Shown one piece after another: positions 5,717-6,342 of a stretch of 6,342 nt of DNA. Where the stretch lies: contig CAKTZN010000103.1 of NCBI GenBank assembly GCA_934635545.1, positions 1-6,342 of the forward strand, read 5' to 3'. The stretch comes from an uncultured Oscillospiraceae bacterium (GTDB taxonomy: Bacteria > Bacillota > Clostridia > Oscillospirales > Oscillospiraceae). How positions within the stretch are numbered: the stretch's first letter is position 1; each line of letters opens with the position of its first letter. The position numbers and the translations under genes are program-made. Below the pieces are notes generated by a model that worked only from the letters and a program-made list of their open reading frames with translations, was not told where the DNA came from and ran no database searches.

Positions 5717-5735
5717 ATGAGTCGGTTTATGAGTG
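5717..5735. repeat. Tandem ATGAGT boxes upstream of the PNPOx-like promoter
   Basis: TATGAGT occurs at 5716-5722 and 5728-5734, a 12-bp period, about 38-56 bases upstream of the predicted start. Related TGAGTC copies lie at 5657-5662 and, inverted, at 5680-5685 overlapping the -10 region. The arrangement resembles a binding site for a dimeric regulator; the protein is unknown. Confidence 0.45.
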
Positions 5736-5815
5736 ACTATTAAATTTGAAAGCAGTGTACTACAGGTATCGCTCTATGCAAGAAGCAGAACTGCATCAGC
5801 CCTTTTCGTGCTTTT

Positions 5816-5853
5816 CGTAATACGCATTTAATACGGAGATAATGCGTATTGCG
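5816..5853. repeat. Long inverted repeat / hairpin
   Basis: AATACGCATT (5819-5828) is perfectly complementary to AATGCGTATT (5841-5850). Adding C-G, G-C and a G-U pair gives a 13-pair stem from 5816 to 5853 around a 12-nt loop. The loop repeats AATACG (5830-5835). Confidence 0.75.
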
Positions 5854-5876
5854 GTTTTGGCCGCACTTTCTTTTGA
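5850..5876 (+). terminator. Possible terminator overlapping the long inverted repeat
   Basis: TGCGG (5850-5854) pairs with CCGCA (5861-5865), followed by CTTTCTTTT. The stem is short. It shares bases 5850-5853 with the larger stem at 5816-5853, so the two cannot fully form together. Confidence 0.35.
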
Positions 5877-5900
5877 CTCTGTATTTAGGCACTTTACATA

Positions 5901-5931
5901 TTGACAAGTACAATATATTGTGGCATATAAG
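5901..5931 (+). promoter_or_regulatory. MerR-class-like promoter with centred palindrome
   Basis: A perfect TTGACA (5901-5906) and TATAAG (5926-5931) are separated by 19 bp. The palindrome ACAATATATTGT (5910-5921) lies in the middle of that spacer. Over-long 19-20 bp spacers with a central dyad are the hallmark of promoters activated by MerR-family regulators. The predicted start is near 5938. No regulator gene is visible in the window. Confidence 0.5.
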
Positions 5932-5945
5932 AACTATTCAGTTAT

Positions 5946-6281
5946 TTGTGCACCGCCCCAAAGGGGTTTCCGAACACGCTTCGGATCGCACACGTTGTTA
6001 AGTTTGTACTTGAAGAGCATTATGCTCCCGTTCGTATTTATGGGCCATTGCGCCCTCGTGATTTAATGACTATGCTGCGAGGATTTTTCTCGCGGCATTT
6101 TCCACCTGTACGCCGCTTTGCCGCTATGCTATGATGTGCCTGTACTTAAGGCATCAAGCATTTAGGTCGAGGCAGAGCAGGCACGGGTGGAAAGCATTAT
6201 CAAAAGCTTTTCGCTCTGATTAAGAACCCGAAGTATGTCAAAATGAACCCTCCGGAAAAACCGGACGGTCATCAGAATTGA
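5946..6281 (+). pseudogene. Stop-interrupted reading frame, unrecognised
   Basis: One frame stays open for 63 codons from a TTG at 5946 to a TGA at 6132-6134, is stopped again by TAA at 6147-6149, then runs 43 codons (6150-6278) to TGA at 6279-6281. The second part is lysine-rich and protein-like (HYQKLFALIKNPKYVKMNPP) but has no plausible start. There is no ribosome binding site before the TTG, and the first part overlaps stable hairpins. It could be a degraded gene or plain noncoding sequence. I do not recognise a family. Confidence 0.25.
6072..6098 (+). terminator. Hairpin with short T-tract, possible attenuator
   Basis: ATGCTGCGAG (6072-6081) pairs with CTCGCGGCAT (6089-6098) with one T-G wobble and a 7-nt loop, followed by TTT. 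It lies about 135 nt into the transcript predicted from 5901-5931. The U-tract is short, so termination would be weak or conditional. Confidence 0.4.
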
Positions 6282-6295
6282 ACAATACTGCAAAC

Positions 6296-6342
6296 GCAGG
6301 AAGGATCGTATGAAGCCGAAACGGCAGGAAGATTCTTCCTGC
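6296..6342. repeat. GCAGGAAG repeats, two direct and one inverted
   Basis: GCAGGAAG occurs at 6296-6303 and 6324-6331 (28-bp period), and its complement CTTCCTGC at 6335-6342 makes an 8-bp hairpin with loop ATT. The repeat set may continue past the window edge. Confidence 0.6.
6310..6342 (+). CDS. Possible start of a gene running off the right edge
   Basis: An ATG at 6310 opens 11 codons (MKPKRQEDSSC) to the window end, with AGGAAGG-like purines 5 nt upstream (6298-6304). The evidence is thin: the ribosome binding site is imperfect, and the codons overlap a perfect hairpin (6324-6342). Nothing can be said of function. Confidence 0.2.
   Translation, partial: MKPKRQEDSSC

Larger units (their letters stand above)
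5756..6342. other. Low-GC, hairpin-rich region without a convincing intact gene
   Basis: From 5821 on GC is about 45%, against 57-73% in counted lines of the coding part. No frame on either strand gives a recognisable complete protein. The region holds small hairpins (5776-5796, 5785-5794), a long inverted repeat (5816-5853), a GC hairpin plus T-rich tract (5850-5876), a promoter (5901-5931), leader-type hairpins (5956-5966, 5970-5984, 6072-6098) and a stop-interrupted frame (5946-6281). It may be a remnant or edge of an acquired element, or a long structured leader. I did not recognise transposase, integrase or relaxase motifs. Confidence 0.6.

Noticed and set aside
5816..5850. CRISPR repeat
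   Set aside because: There is only one inverted repeat pair, with no regularly spaced direct copies and no spacers.
5940..6150. tRNA or other known RNA gene
   Set aside because: Hairpins are present, but there is no cloverleaf, no TTCRA T-loop consensus and no CCA-type end. No known RNA class was recognised.
5756..6342. Insertion sequence or transposase remnant
   Set aside because: I translated the plus-strand frames and scanned the complementary strand. I could not recognise a transposase signature, terminal inverted repeats with target duplication, or an integrase motif. It remains possible but unsupported.

Overview
The window looks like chromosomal DNA of a GC-rich Clostridia member (Oscillospiraceae/Ruminococcaceae-like). 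The supporting signs are Firmicute-type AGGAGG ribosome binding sites, clean TTGACA/TATAAT-class promoters, short intergenic spaces and a typical gut-Clostridia gene set. Coding parts have high GC (individual lines counted at 57-73%), while bases 5821-6342 fall to about 45%. The lineage call is inference from style and content, not from a search.

Layout, left to right. (1) 1-135: a strong bidirectional hairpin terminator and a promoter-like sequence reading leftward. (2) 136-1160, minus: azlC-azlD, a two-subunit branched-chain amino acid exporter with a 4-bp overlap. (3) 1306-1500, plus: a 64-residue PspC-domain membrane protein, transcribed divergently from azlCD. (4) 1515-1549: a long hairpin shared as terminator by two converging units. 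(5) 1571-3371, minus: a histidine kinase followed by its OmpR-type response regulator, one base apart. The kinase has a very short extracytoplasmic loop, as in intramembrane-sensing (envelope-stress) kinases. (6) 3528-5137, minus: an HxlR-family regulator followed by a PatB/MalY-type PLP-dependent C-S lyase/aminotransferase. (7) 5242-5637, minus: a small flavin-binding split-barrel protein (PNPOx-like) with its own promoter. (8) 5756-6342: about 590 bases with no convincing intact gene, lower GC, many inverted repeats, a MerR-class-looking promoter and a stop-interrupted reading frame.

The recognised genes are mostly ordinary housekeeping or accessory functions. All four minus-strand operons have a recognisable promoter, and all four share the octamer TATAATGA at the -10. 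The most interesting signals are regulatory: a perfect 16-bp palindrome filling the spacer of the hxlR promoter; a cluster of TGAGTC boxes around the PNPOx-like gene's promoter; an interrupted inverted repeat bracketing that gene; and the right-end region, where a 12-bp palindrome sits in the middle of a 19-bp promoter spacer above a long, structured, apparently untranslated stretch.
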